Below, piece by piece: positions 20,693 through 27,734 of a stretch of DNA of 40,659 nt. The translations under genes and the position numbers were made by a program. Every line of letters starts with the position of its first letter. Position 1 is the first letter of the stretch. Source of the stretch: a virus; the IMG/VR virus record IMGVR_UViG_3300038761_000005, positions 1-40,659 of that record, one strand, 5' to 3'. Under the pieces are notes generated by a model. It was given only the letters and a program-made list of their open reading frames with translations, made no database searches and was not told where the DNA came from.

Positions 20693-21749
20693 AGCCCTCA
20701 TTGATTCCACGGTAAGGCATGCGGTTTATCTTGAGCGCCTGAAGTCCGGCGAGGCCAATCAGATGGTTAGCTTCCTTCAGGAAGTTGACCGGGAAATCCG
20801 CAAGAAACTGTTGTTTCGCTCTGAGCTGGCCGCTTACAAGCGGGACAAGCTGAACCGGCTGCTAAAAGAGATCGACAGCCTGCTGACCGGCCTCTATGCC
20901 AAGCAAACAGCTGGCCTGCTGGGCAGCCTGAAGGAACTGGCCGAATACGAAGCGGGCTTTGAGGCCCGAAACCTGAGTTCTGTAGTCAGCGCTGCCTCGT
21001 TTGCGGTGCCGGCGATCACCACGGTCTGGTCAGCGGCCACCCTGGACCCTATGAGCGTCCGCGGCAGCCAGGGCGGCAAACTGCTCGATCCATTCATTAA
21101 AGACTGGGCTCGCAGCGAAATTGAGGCGGTCAAGAATCGCATCAGGCAAGGCGCTTTCGAGGGCCAGACCAATGCCGAGATTGTCCGCTCGATTCGCGGC
21201 ACCAAAGCCCTGCGCTACAAAGATGGCCTGCTGGACACCACCCGGCGCCATGCTGAGGCCATTGTGCGGACTGCCGTGCAGCATGTGGCCAGCACAGCCA
21301 GAAAGCAGACGTGGGACCGCAATGCCGACCTGATAACAGGCTATCGGTGGGTTTCCACGCTGGACAGTCGCACCACAACACAGTGTCGAAGCCTTGATGG
21401 GCAGACGTTTGAGGTGGGCGACGGACCAATGCCGCCGCTGCATATCGGCTGCCGCTCTACCACAGTGGCTGAGCTGGATGACGGGCTGGACTTCCTGGAC
21501 AAGGATGCCACCCGCTCCAGCGTAAACGGTTATGTAGACGCCGACCTGACGTATTACCAGTGGCTGAAACGACAGCCGGCCGCCTTCCAGGATTCAGCAA
21601 TAGGGCCAACGCGGGGCAAGTTGCTTCGCAATGGCGGCATCAATGCAGAGCGTTTCGCGCAGCTGCAGCTAGATCGAAATTTCCAACCCCTAACCCTTAA
21701 CGAAATGCGGGCGCTTGAGCCGCAGGCATTCGAGCGGGCGGGGGTTTAA
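20679..21749 (+). CDS. MuF-like head morphogenesis (minor capsid) protein
   Basis: This 356-aa protein has a helical N-terminus (EALIDSTVRHAVYLERLKSG). The MuF core contains TTRRHAEAIVRTAVQHVAST, then YRWVSTLDSRTTTQCRSLDG and PPLHIGCRSTTVAEL. The last motif, with C...H..CRS, is the hallmark of phage Mu gpF-like proteins that join the portal and capsid. An ATG at 20670 is a possible alternative start. It overlaps the portal gene slightly (20679-20692). No extra toxin domain is apparent at the C-terminus. Confidence 0.9.
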   Translation: MAVPEALIDSTVRHAVYLERLKSGEANQMVSFLQEVDREIRKKLLFRSELAAYKRDKLNRLLKEIDSLLTGLYAKQTAGLLGSLKELAEYEAGFEARNLSSVVSAASFAVPAITTVWSAATLDPMSVRGSQGGKLLDPFIKDWARSEIEAVKNRIRQGAFEGQTNAEIVRSIRGTKALRYKDGLLDTTRRHAEAIVRTAVQHVASTARKQTWDRNADLITGYRWVSTLDSRTTTQCRSLDGQTFEVGDGPMPPLHIGCRSTTVAELDDGLDFLDKDATRSSVNGYVDADLTYYQWLKRQPAAFQDSAIGPTRGKLLRNGGINAERFAQLQLDRNFQPLTLNEMRALEPQAFERAGV

Positions 21750-21780
21750 CCCAGTGGGTAAACCAAGAGGTCAGTGACCA

Positions 21781-22491
21781 ATGCTTATCAACAAGATCCC
21801 CCAAATTAAACGTGAAGGCGCCGGTGGCGAAGGCGGTGACGGTGGCGGCGGCAGCCTGACCCCGGAGCAAATCACCGAAATTCAGGCCGAGAACGCCCGC
21901 CTGAAAGAGCACCAGGAAAAACTGCTGGGCGAAACAAAAACCGCCAAGCAGGAGCGACAGGAAGCCGCCAAGCGCATGAAGGAGCTGGAGGATCAGCTGG
22001 CATCTATCAATGACGACAAAAGCCGCAAGGCCGGCGACGTGGATGCACTGGAAAAGAGCTGGCAGGAAAAGCTGTCAAAGCGTGAAACCGAATTGAAAGG
22101 CGAGGTCGAACAGCATCAGGCCTGGCTCAAGGAGCAAATGGTCACGGGTGTGGCGTCCGGCATTGCTGCCGAGATTGCAGTGCAGGGCAGCGCAAAGGCG
22201 CTCCAGCCGCACCTGACCAGCCGCTTGTCCATGGAGGTTCGCGACGGCAAGCCGACCACCGTAGTGCTGGATGCCGAGGGCAAACCCAGCGCGATGACCG
22301 TGGACGAACTGAAAGCAGAATTCAGCAACGATCCGGCCTTTGCGCCGCTGATTGTTGCTTCCAAGGCCTCTGGTGGCGGTGCCAGCGGGGGCGGTAATGG
22401 CGGCGGTGCCGCAACAAAAGGCAGCTTGGGCGGTGATCGTTCCGAGCGTACAGCCGCAATCAAAAACCGTTTCCCTGAACTGAATAATTGA
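21781..22491 (+). CDS. Scaffold-like capsid assembly protein
   Basis: This 236-aa protein has a Gly-rich N-terminus, a long highly charged coiled-coil region (about residues 25-125; e.g. EIQAENARLKEHQEKLLGET) and a Gly-rich linker near the C-terminus (ASGGGASGGGNGGGAA). A basic tail follows (SERTAAIKNRFPELNN). Such composition directly before the major capsid gene is typical of a scaffolding protein that guides procapsid assembly. No protease domain is visible. A GAGG site lies upstream of ATG 21781. Confidence 0.8.
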   Translation: MLINKIPQIKREGAGGEGGDGGGGSLTPEQITEIQAENARLKEHQEKLLGETKTAKQERQEAAKRMKELEDQLASINDDKSRKAGDVDALEKSWQEKLSKRETELKGEVEQHQAWLKEQMVTGVASGIAAEIAVQGSAKALQPHLTSRLSMEVRDGKPTTVVLDAEGKPSAMTVDELKAEFSNDPAFAPLIVASKASGGGASGGGNGGGAATKGSLGGDRSERTAAIKNRFPELNN

Positions 22492-22502
22492 GGTAACAAA
22501 TC

Positions 22503-23471
22503 ATGGCACTTTCCGATATGCAGGTGTTTAACCAGTACATCATGCCGGCAACCATCGAGACGCTGGCCCAGATGGTGGAAAAATTTAACGCCGCAAGCCG
22601 CAACTCCATCCGCCTGACCACTGAAGGCTTCGATGGTGACTTCCTGCAAGAATCCTTCTTCGCAGCCATCCACAGTGCTCAGCGTCGGGTTGACCGCTAC
22701 GCTGCCAATGGCTCCGCGTCCGCCACTGACCTGACCCAGCTGAAGCACAGCTCCGTGAAGGTTGCCGGTGGTTTCGGCCCGATCCTGTTTGAGCCGGGCC
22801 AGCTGACCTGGTTGCGCAAGCCGACCGCAGAGGGCATTGAGGTGGCTAGCCGTAACTTTGCGGAAGCGCTCATGTCCGACCAGCTGAACACGGCCATTGC
22901 GGCACTGGTTGCTGCCATCGAGAACAACAGCGATGCCACCAACGATGTGTCCGGCTCTGCTGGCCTGGATTACGGCGCATTGAACTCAGCACATGCGAAG
23001 TTTGGCGACCACAGCGGCAACATCATCACCAACGTGATGACCGGCGCCGTGTATCACAAGCTGATTGGCCAGAACCTGACCAACACCCCGCAGTTGTTCC
23101 AAGCTCAGAACGTCCAGGTTGTGGATATTCTGGGTAAGGCGGTGATTGTCACCGATGCACCGGCATTGTCCGAAGCGGGCACCCCGGACCTTCAGAAGGT
23201 GCTGGGCCTGGTTGAGTCAGCGGCCATCGTGCATGACGGGGGCGATGTGATCAGCAACATCGAAACCAGCAACGGCAAAGACCGCATCGAAACCACCATG
23301 CAGGTGGATTACACCTTCGGCCTTGGCCTGAAAGGTTACACCTGGGATGAAGCGAACGGCGGCAAGTCACCCACCGACGCAGAGCTGGCGACTGGCACCA
23401 ACTGGGACCAAGTGGCCACTTCTGTGAAACACACTGCAGGCGTTATCGCTGTTGGCGACGCTGCTCAGTAA
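22503..23471 (+). CDS. Major capsid protein
   Basis: This 322-aa protein is the predicted head shell subunit, following the scaffold gene and starting MALSDMQVFNQYIMPATIET. It contains RNSIRLTTEGFDGDFLQESF and HAKFGDHSGNIITNVMTGAV, blocks seen in capsid proteins of DUF4055-portal siphoviruses. It ends in a beta-rich domain (MQVDYTFGLGLKGYTWDEAN). The fold is probably HK97-like, which is inferred from the neighbours. It lies 11 nt from the scaffold gene. Confidence 0.9.
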   Translation: MALSDMQVFNQYIMPATIETLAQMVEKFNAASRNSIRLTTEGFDGDFLQESFFAAIHSAQRRVDRYAANGSASATDLTQLKHSSVKVAGGFGPILFEPGQLTWLRKPTAEGIEVASRNFAEALMSDQLNTAIAALVAAIENNSDATNDVSGSAGLDYGALNSAHAKFGDHSGNIITNVMTGAVYHKLIGQNLTNTPQLFQAQNVQVVDILGKAVIVTDAPALSEAGTPDLQKVLGLVESAAIVHDGGDVISNIETSNGKDRIETTMQVDYTFGLGLKGYTWDEANGGKSPTDAELATGTNWDQVATSVKHTAGVIAVGDAAQ

Positions 23472-23484
23472 GGAGTAATGACCC

Positions 23485-23718
23485 ATGGCGAATAAAGCGC
23501 CTGTTTGGTATCTGCCCGGCCCCTTCACTCGCTATAACGAGGATGTGAAGGCGCTGGCCCAGAAGTCCGGCGTCCGTATTGTGGATGCCCGTTTTGTGCC
23601 CGAGAATGGTCGCAAAGACGCAGCCCCCGAAAAGGATCTGCCGAAGGTGACCGAAAAGAAAGCGCCGGCAAAGAAGCCAGCCGAAAAGAAAGCGCCGGCA
23701 GATAAGGCTGGCGAGTGA
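23485..23718 (+). CDS. Small head-region protein with lysine-rich repeat tail
   Basis: This 77-aa protein starts MANKAPVWYLPGPFTRYNED and has a short folded part (KALAQKSGVRIVDARFVPEN) up to about residue 42. A Lys/Ala/Pro-rich tail follows, in which EKKAPA is encoded twice by an exact 18-bp DNA repeat. The tail resembles histone-like or DNA-contacting extensions. Its location between capsid and connectors suggests a head-associated decoration or completion protein. A strong terminator follows at once. Confidence 0.7.
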   Translation: MANKAPVWYLPGPFTRYNEDVKALAQKSGVRIVDARFVPENGRKDAAPEKDLPKVTEKKAPAKKPAEKKAPADKAGE

Positions 23719-23720
23719 AC

Positions 23721-23742
23721 AAGGGGGCATTTGCCCCCTTTT
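23721..23742 (+). terminator. Intrinsic terminator inside the late operon
   Basis: AAGGGGGC-ATTT-GCCCCCTT followed by TT. The perfect 8-bp stem lies just after the small head gene. The weak T-run suggests partial termination, which may reduce tail transcripts relative to capsid. Confidence 0.75.
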
Positions 23743-23791
23743 CAGTTACCCAATTTGAGGCATTCTGGTAAGCCGGAATGCAGGAGCAGGC

Positions 23792-24289
23792 ATGGCCCTT
23801 ATCATCGAGGACGGCACAGGCAAGGCTGACGCTGAAAGCTACGCCACGGCAGCTGATTTTGCTGATTACGGCACCCTCTATGGTGTGACCGTGCCTGACA
23901 CTGAGGCAGAGCAGGAAGCCCTTCTGCGCCAGGCTGCCGTCCAGATGAACGTGATGAAATGGAAGGGTCACCGGGCCAATGCTGGCCAGGCGCTGGCGTG
24001 GCCTCGCTCCAACGTGTGGACAGATGGCCAACTGCAGTCAAACGACTACATCCCCTCGCGTATTGAGTATGGCCAGATGGCCTTGGCTGCTGAGATATTC
24101 AACGACCAGACAAACCCGCCAGACCAGCGCCAAGGGCCGGTCACAAAAGAGAAGGTAGACGTTCTGGAAGTGGAGTATGGCCAAATCGAGAATACCGGCA
24201 AGCTGATGTGGGCGGCCCCTGAGCGGCCCAGCCGTGCGCAGTTTGCTGATTTCTTGGTAACCCGTGGGCTGTTGGCTGTCCGGGCATGA
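23792..24289 (+). CDS. Head-tail connector (DnaT-like adaptor) protein
   Basis: This 165-aa protein starts MALIIEDGTGKADAESYATA. This opening (IEDGTG...ADSY) is typical of the connector family labelled putative DnaT-like in phage head regions. The rest is helical: EAEQEALLRQAAVQMNVMKW, the QALAWPRSNVW block and MALAAEIFND. It probably forms the adaptor ring below the portal. The stop overlaps the next start in an ATGA motif. Confidence 0.8.
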   Translation: MALIIEDGTGKADAESYATAADFADYGTLYGVTVPDTEAEQEALLRQAAVQMNVMKWKGHRANAGQALAWPRSNVWTDGQLQSNDYIPSRIEYGQMALAAEIFNDQTNPPDQRQGPVTKEKVDVLEVEYGQIENTGKLMWAAPERPSRAQFADFLVTRGLLAVRA

Positions 24290-24660
24290 GTGCCTTTTAC
24301 GACAGACAGGCGGCCACAGCGCAGCGGCTTCTGGCGCAGTTCGGCCAGCCGGTGACTATTACCCGCGTAACGGGCGGCACAGAAGATCCGCTCACTGGTG
24401 ATGTGACCGGCCAGACCCCGGAAAGCTTCACCCCGAACGGCGTGCTGCTGAACTACTCAATCAAAGAGGCCGGTGATTCCCGTGCCGCCGGTAACGAGAT
24501 CCGCACCAGCGACCGCAAGTTGCTGCTGGCTCCGTTTGACGTTGACCCGGTAGTGACGGATTCGGTCACCGTGGACGGTATTGATTGGACGATTATTCGC
24601 ATCAAGACCCTGCGCCCTGCTGGGCAAACCCTTCTCCATGAGATTCAGGTGAGAAAATGA
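24286..24660 (+). CDS. Head closure protein
   Basis: This 124-aa protein is predicted to have a small beta-barrel. It has a QPVTITRVTGGTEDPLTGDV turn, a core of beta strands around DRKLLLAPFDVDPVVTDSV and DWTIIRIKTLRPAGQTLL. This is the common form of stopper proteins such as gp16 of SPP1. It overlaps both neighbours by 4 nt within the connector cluster. Confidence 0.78.
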   Translation: MSAFYDRQAATAQRLLAQFGQPVTITRVTGGTEDPLTGDVTGQTPESFTPNGVLLNYSIKEAGDSRAAGNEIRTSDRKLLLAPFDVDPVVTDSVTVDGIDWTIIRIKTLRPAGQTLLHEIQVRK

Positions 24661-25061
24661 GCTTTGCATCGGATGTTCGGTCATTCTCGAAGAAGGCCGG
24701 GCGCTCGATGGAGCAAACAGCACGAGGCGTTGAGCTGAGGCTGTTTCGGGCGGTCATCATGGACACCCCGGTTCTGGATGGCCGCCTGCGCGGTGACTGG
24801 CAAACCACAACAGGCTCCCCCGCATCGGCAGAGAATGGCCGCACCGACAAGGATGGCAGTGCCACCACCGCCGAAATGGAAGCCATTGTGCGGGCCATTC
24901 AGGGCGGCAGTGTCACCATGCTCAGCAATAACATGCCCTACGCCTATCGCGTTGAGTTTGATGGCTGGTCCCACACCAAGGCCCCGGAGGGCATGCTGCG
25001 CCGCAACGTGGCCCGGTTTAAGCGCCTGTTTGAAGAAGAAGCCCGGAAGAACCGCGTATGA
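24657..25061 (+). CDS. HK97 gp10-like tail component
   Basis: This 134-aa protein matches the gp10-like pattern: RAVIMDTPVLDGRLRGDWQT, then MLSNNMPYAYRVEFDGWS, and KAPEGMLRRNVARFKRLFEE. The family links the head closure ring to the tail terminator. ATGA-type overlaps exist on both sides. The order connector, stopper, gp10-like, terminator is standard in siphoviruses. Confidence 0.85.
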   Translation: MSFASDVRSFSKKAGRSMEQTARGVELRLFRAVIMDTPVLDGRLRGDWQTTTGSPASAENGRTDKDGSATTAEMEAIVRAIQGGSVTMLSNNMPYAYRVEFDGWSHTKAPEGMLRRNVARFKRLFEEEARKNRV

Positions 25062-25531
25062 GATTCCTCGATATTCGCAACGCTCTGGTTCAGTCGTGGA
25101 TCAGCGGCGATTTTGGGCTGCCCTGGGCAAAGCCCGGCAAAGACTTTGACCCTGAGACGGGCACGCCTTGGGCGCGGGTTCATGTGCTGCCGGCACAGCC
25201 GGGCGTAGCTACGCTGGGCGATACCGGCCAAGACCGTCACGATGGCGTCTTCCAGATTGACCTGAATTGGCCACTGAACACCGGCGACAGCCCGCTATTG
25301 GCAAAGGCCGATCAAGTGGCCGCCCGGTTCAAGGCTGGCGCCCGTTTCGAGGCTCCACCACAAACAGAAACGCTGGACCTGGATTTCATCGACCAGGAGT
25401 ACGGCGTTTACGTCCCGCTCTGCGTTCTGATTCGCTCTTGCGGCATCAGCCCGATGCGCCGGGTGGATAACTGGAGCCGCGTTTCGATAACGATTTATTA
25501 CAGCGCCTGGATCAACCGGGCGTTTGCCTAA
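25058..25531 (+). CDS. Tail terminator protein (DUF4128-like)
   Basis: This 157-aa protein has an N-terminal helix (RFLDIRNALVQSWISG), VHVLPAQPGVATLGDTGQDR, and a beta-rich body with VFQIDLNWPLNTGDSPLLAK and VSITIYYSAWINRA. The DUF4128-type tail terminator caps the tail tube at its correct length and joins the head. It overlaps the gp10-like gene by 4 nt and is followed by a terminator 9 nt after the stop. Confidence 0.82.
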   Translation: MRFLDIRNALVQSWISGDFGLPWAKPGKDFDPETGTPWARVHVLPAQPGVATLGDTGQDRHDGVFQIDLNWPLNTGDSPLLAKADQVAARFKAGARFEAPPQTETLDLDFIDQEYGVYVPLCVLIRSCGISPMRRVDNWSRVSITIYYSAWINRAFA

Positions 25532-25539
25532 ACCCCACG

Positions 25540-25563
25540 GCCCGCCACTGAGCGGGCTTTTTT
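25540..25563 (+). terminator. Intrinsic terminator inside the late operon
   Basis: GCCCGC-CACTGA-GCGGGC with TTTTTT. It is a good rho-independent terminator directly behind the tail-terminator gene. With those at 23721, 26011 and 31577 it requires read-through in the late operon. Confidence 0.88.
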
Positions 25564-25577
25564 ATGGAGCCGACACC

Positions 25578-25775
25578 GTGAGCTACACCATTGATAAGTC
25601 GCTGAAATGCCTTCAGGAGAAGGTCCAGAGGGCTATCCAGGAATTTCATGAAGAGTCTGGCCATATGTATTCGGTTGGCGTGGATGTGAACAACATGCAG
25701 GTAAATACAATTGGCGAGCGAGTCAGCAAGTACACCAGCATCGTCTCTGTTTCTGCAGAAATTCAAACCAGTTAA
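25578..25775 (+). CDS. Small hypothetical protein before the tail tube gene
   Basis: This 65-aa protein starts at GTG 25578 with a GGAG site 8 nt upstream. It reads VSYTIDKSLKCLQEKVQRAI, then QEFHEESGHMYSVGVDVNNM, and a VSKYTSIVSVSAEI strand. It looks like a small alpha-beta domain and is not recognised. It lies alone between two terminators, just before the non-coding structured stretch, so its message would begin in one hairpin and run into another. Confidence 0.65.
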   Translation: MSYTIDKSLKCLQEKVQRAIQEFHEESGHMYSVGVDVNNMQVNTIGERVSKYTSIVSVSAEIQTS

Positions 25776-25791
25776 AGCCGCTGCGCTCTAC

Positions 25792-26074
25792 CGTCGTGAG
25801 ACGTGGGGGCGCGGTGCATTGATTTGGTCGAGCCGGTGAGACGCGCACCGGGGGAAGCCTTGCGGACTGGGGTGAGAAAGAGACCAGCGCCATCCAGCTA
25901 GCTACTGGGACCAAAGATCCCCGACACCTGGGGCAGAAAAGCGCCTGATCAGCGCGAAGTATCGAGTGGTGTGACTTCCCGGGGGAGAGAACCCGGGAAC
26001 ATTTCCCTGGGCCCGCAATCGCGGGCTTTTTTATTGGCCGTCGTGAGACGCCCAAACGCCCACGTCGTGAGACG
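25792..26074 (+). repeat. Three copies of the hairpin 12-mer CGTCGTGAGACG
   Basis: Exact copies lie at 25792-25803, 26039-26050 and 26063-26074. The first is 16 nt after the stop of the small gene. The last two follow the terminator at 26011-26032 and sit just before the tail tube gene. Each folds as CGTC-GTGA-GACG. The same word with GAGAC also occurs in 23S rRNA helices, so the element may be a general GNRA hairpin module. Confidence 0.7.
26011..26032 (+). terminator. Intrinsic terminator 70 nt before the tail tube gene
   Basis: GCCCGC-AATC-GCGGGC followed by TTTTTT. It closes the structured region and precedes two hairpin repeats and the tail tube ribosome binding site. Confidence 0.9.
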
Positions 26075-26101
26075 CGGCTTTCCCTTTGATGGAGGTTCCC
26101 T

Positions 26102-27040
26102 ATGGGCTGCCCTGCAAATGGCTCTCGCCACTCTATGGCCCTGGTGGCCGAATCTGTTGCCGGTACCACACCGGCAACTCCCGTTTTTACGCCCATCCGG
26201 CAGACCGGCACCACGCTGGCTCTGACCAAGGAGACCATCCAGTCTCAGGAACTGCGCCCTGATCGGCAGATCGCTGACATGCGCCATGGCAACAAGCAGG
26301 TCGGTGGCGACATCAACTGTGAGCTCTCCTACGGCGGCGCCTTCGACACCATGCTGGAGGCGGTGCTTTGCGGCACGTGGGAGGTAGACACCCCTACTGC
26401 AGGCACCGATGAGCTGAAAGCTGGCGTTGTCCGCCGGCCATTCACCATCGAGCGCCACTTTGCCGATATTGGCCAGTACCTGCGCTACAAGGGCTGCGAA
26501 TTCAACACCTGGAACCTGACGGTATCGCCGAACGCGATTATCACCAGCAACTTCGGGCTGATTGGTCGCTCCATGGATGCTCCGGCCCAGACCGCTATCG
26601 CGGGTGCCACTTATGACCCGGGGACCACATCCAGCCCGTTCGACAGTTTCTCCGGAACCATTGAGGAGGGCGGTTCGGCCATCGCCATCATCACCGAACT
26701 GTCCCTCACGCTGGAAAACGGCCTGAGCCCTCTGTTTGTGGTCGGTTCCGATACGGCCGAGTGCATCAGCATTGCCCGGTCGAATCTGTCCGGCTCAGTC
26801 ACTGCCTGGTTCGAATCCGAAGCGCTCTACGAGAAATTCCTCAACGAGACTGAATCCAGCCTGGAATTCACCCTGAGTGATGGCACCAACGCCTACGCAT
26901 TCACACTGCCGCGCATCAAGTACAACAGCGGCCAGCCGGACGTGAGCGGCGAAGGCGAGGTGACCATCTCCATGGACCTGATGGCCCTCTATGACGCAAC
27001 CGAAGAGAGCCAAATCGTTATCACGAAAGGTGCCGCGTAA
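26102..27040 (+). CDS. Major tail tube protein
   Basis: This 312-aa protein is predicted to polymerise into the tail tube. It begins with a Gly/Ser-rich start and the block MALVAESVAGTTPATPVFTP, then IRQTGTTLALTKETIQSQEL followed by RPDRQIADMRHGNKQVGG, typical of the Phage_tube_2 family. The C-terminal half (LEFTLSDGTNAYAFTLPRIK and VSGEGEVTISMDLMALYD) is beta-rich, as expected. A GGAGG site lies 7 nt before the ATG at 26102. Its last base is the first base of the chaperone ATG (TAATG). Confidence 0.9.
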   Translation: MGCPANGSRHSMALVAESVAGTTPATPVFTPIRQTGTTLALTKETIQSQELRPDRQIADMRHGNKQVGGDINCELSYGGAFDTMLEAVLCGTWEVDTPTAGTDELKAGVVRRPFTIERHFADIGQYLRYKGCEFNTWNLTVSPNAIITSNFGLIGRSMDAPAQTAIAGATYDPGTTSSPFDSFSGTIEEGGSAIAIITELSLTLENGLSPLFVVGSDTAECISIARSNLSGSVTAWFESEALYEKFLNETESSLEFTLSDGTNAYAFTLPRIKYNSGQPDVSGEGEVTISMDLMALYDATEESQIVITKGAA

Positions 27041-27435
27041 TGGTAGGAATGGATGCGTTTTTCACCCGGGATAAGGCGAACGAGGGCATCAAGGTGCCCT
27101 TGCGCACCCCGGAAGGCAAAGAGACTGATCACTATCTGGTGATCCGGTCGCAATGGTCCGATGACTTCCAGAAAGCCAAGGCGCAAGCCTATCGGGACGA
27201 TCTGGCCGCTATCGCTGGCAAGGGAGAAGTGAAAGCCGAGGATCGCACGGTGATCCTCACGGCCGCCTTGGTCGGTGACTGGTCGTTTGAAGAGGAATGT
27301 ACCCCAGAAAACGTGCAGAAGCTGTTGCGTGAGGCGCCCCAGTTGCGGGACATGATCGACCGCTACGCCTCCAACGATGCACGTTTTTTCACGAAACCGT
27401 CCAGCGACTCTACGACTGGGCGGAAGGGCAAATAG
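27040..27435 (+). CDS. Tail assembly chaperone, short form (gpG-like)
   Basis: This 131-aa protein begins MVGMDAFFTRDKANEGIKVP and contains EGKETDHYLVIRSQWSDDFQ and VILTAALVGDWSFEEECTPE. This is the phage tail-assembly chaperone family, encoded between tail tube and tape measure. A slippery heptamer TTTTTTC lies at codons 116-117. The part after it in frame 0 is a short polar tail (TKPSSDSTTGRKGK). A -1 shift opens the downstream frame to 27734, so two products are expected, as with lambda gpG and gpGT. Confidence 0.85.
   Translation: MVGMDAFFTRDKANEGIKVPLRTPEGKETDHYLVIRSQWSDDFQKAKAQAYRDDLAAIAGKGEVKAEDRTVILTAALVGDWSFEEECTPENVQKLLREAPQLRDMIDRYASNDARFFTKPSSDSTTGRKGK
27384..27423 (+). promoter_or_regulatory. 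Programmed -1 ribosomal frameshift signal
   Basis: TTTTTTC (27384-27390) is in the right phase (codons CGT TTT TTC) for X_XXY_YYZ slippage. A 6-nt spacer follows, then a hairpin CCGTCCAG (27397-27404) / CTGGGCGG (27416-27423) of eight pairs including one G-U and an 11-nt loop. Spacer length and stem are as expected for a stimulatory element. Confidence 0.8.
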
Positions 27436-27734
27436 CCCTCGATTTACCCGACGCCAAGACCGGTACCAGCCAGCGCCAGCGACTGGAACAGGTCTGGAAG
27501 CAAACCGGCAACAAACCCAAGAGCCTGAAGATTGAATCGCCCCCGGAAGGTCTGGAATACCTCTGGGGCTGGTTCTGTCAGTTGGGCGATTGCACCTACA
27601 CCGAGATCCATCACTGGGCAGCACTGAAACAGATCCACCTCCTACCCTGGGAAGTGGACGTGTTGCGCCGTCTGGATCAAATCAGAGCGAAGGCCTGGCA
27701 TGACCGAAACGGCAAGACTGGTACTGGCGGTTGA
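27390..27734 (+). CDS. Frameshift extension of the tail chaperone (gpT-like part)
   Basis: This -1 frame has no start codon of its own. After slippage the reading continues HETVQRLYDWAEGQIALDLP, then a middle part and PPEGLEYLWGWFCQLGDCTY, IHHWAALKQIHLLPWEVDVL and RRLDQIRAKAWHDR. It adds 114 residues to the first 117 to give a 231-aa fusion. Its coding quality and the LPWEVDVLRRLD ending match the GT-type chaperone C-terminal domains, which recruit tube subunits onto the tape measure. The end overlaps the tape measure start by 35 nt. Confidence 0.82.
   Translation, partial: HETVQRLYDWAEGQIALDLPDAKTGTSQRQRLEQVWKQTGNKPKSLKIESPPEGLEYLWGWFCQLGDCTYTEIHHWAALKQIHLLPWEVDVLRRLDQIRAKAWHDRNGKTGTGG

Larger units (their letters stand above)
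25776..26101 (+). ncRNA. Structured non-coding region before the tail tube gene (candidate RNA)
   Basis: There is no convincing gene in these 326 nt of the otherwise packed late operon. The 12-mer CGTCGTGAGACG, a 4-bp stem with a GTGA (GNRA) loop, occurs at 25792-25803, 26039-26050 and 26063-26074, with a partial copy (GGTGAGACG) near 25835. Other hairpins are CGGTGC/GCACCG (about 25812-25850), CCAG-CTAGCTA-CTGG (about 25894-25908), CCCC-GACACCT-GGGG (25919-25933), and a perfect 8-bp stem TTCCCGGG/CCCGGGAA (25976-25999). A terminator closes it at 26011-26032. Structure is inferred by eye. Confidence 0.4.

Noticed and set aside
23650-23712. 18-bp repeat encoding EKKAPA as a mobile or regulatory repeat
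   Set aside because: It is in frame and explained by the Lys/Ala/Pro-rich tail of the protein.
25792-26074. CGTCGTGAGACG copies read as pieces of 23S rRNA
   Set aside because: Only 11 bases agree with the rRNA word and the flanks do not, so there is no rRNA gene here.
25792-26074. The same repeats as a CRISPR array
   Set aside because: The repeats are too short, the spacing is irregular and no cas gene is present.
25723-26238. Open minus-strand frame of 171 codons across the non-coding tail region
   Set aside because: The product is rich in Arg, Ser and Pro without a recognisable motif, and it overlaps genes on both sides. High G+C explains the absence of stops.
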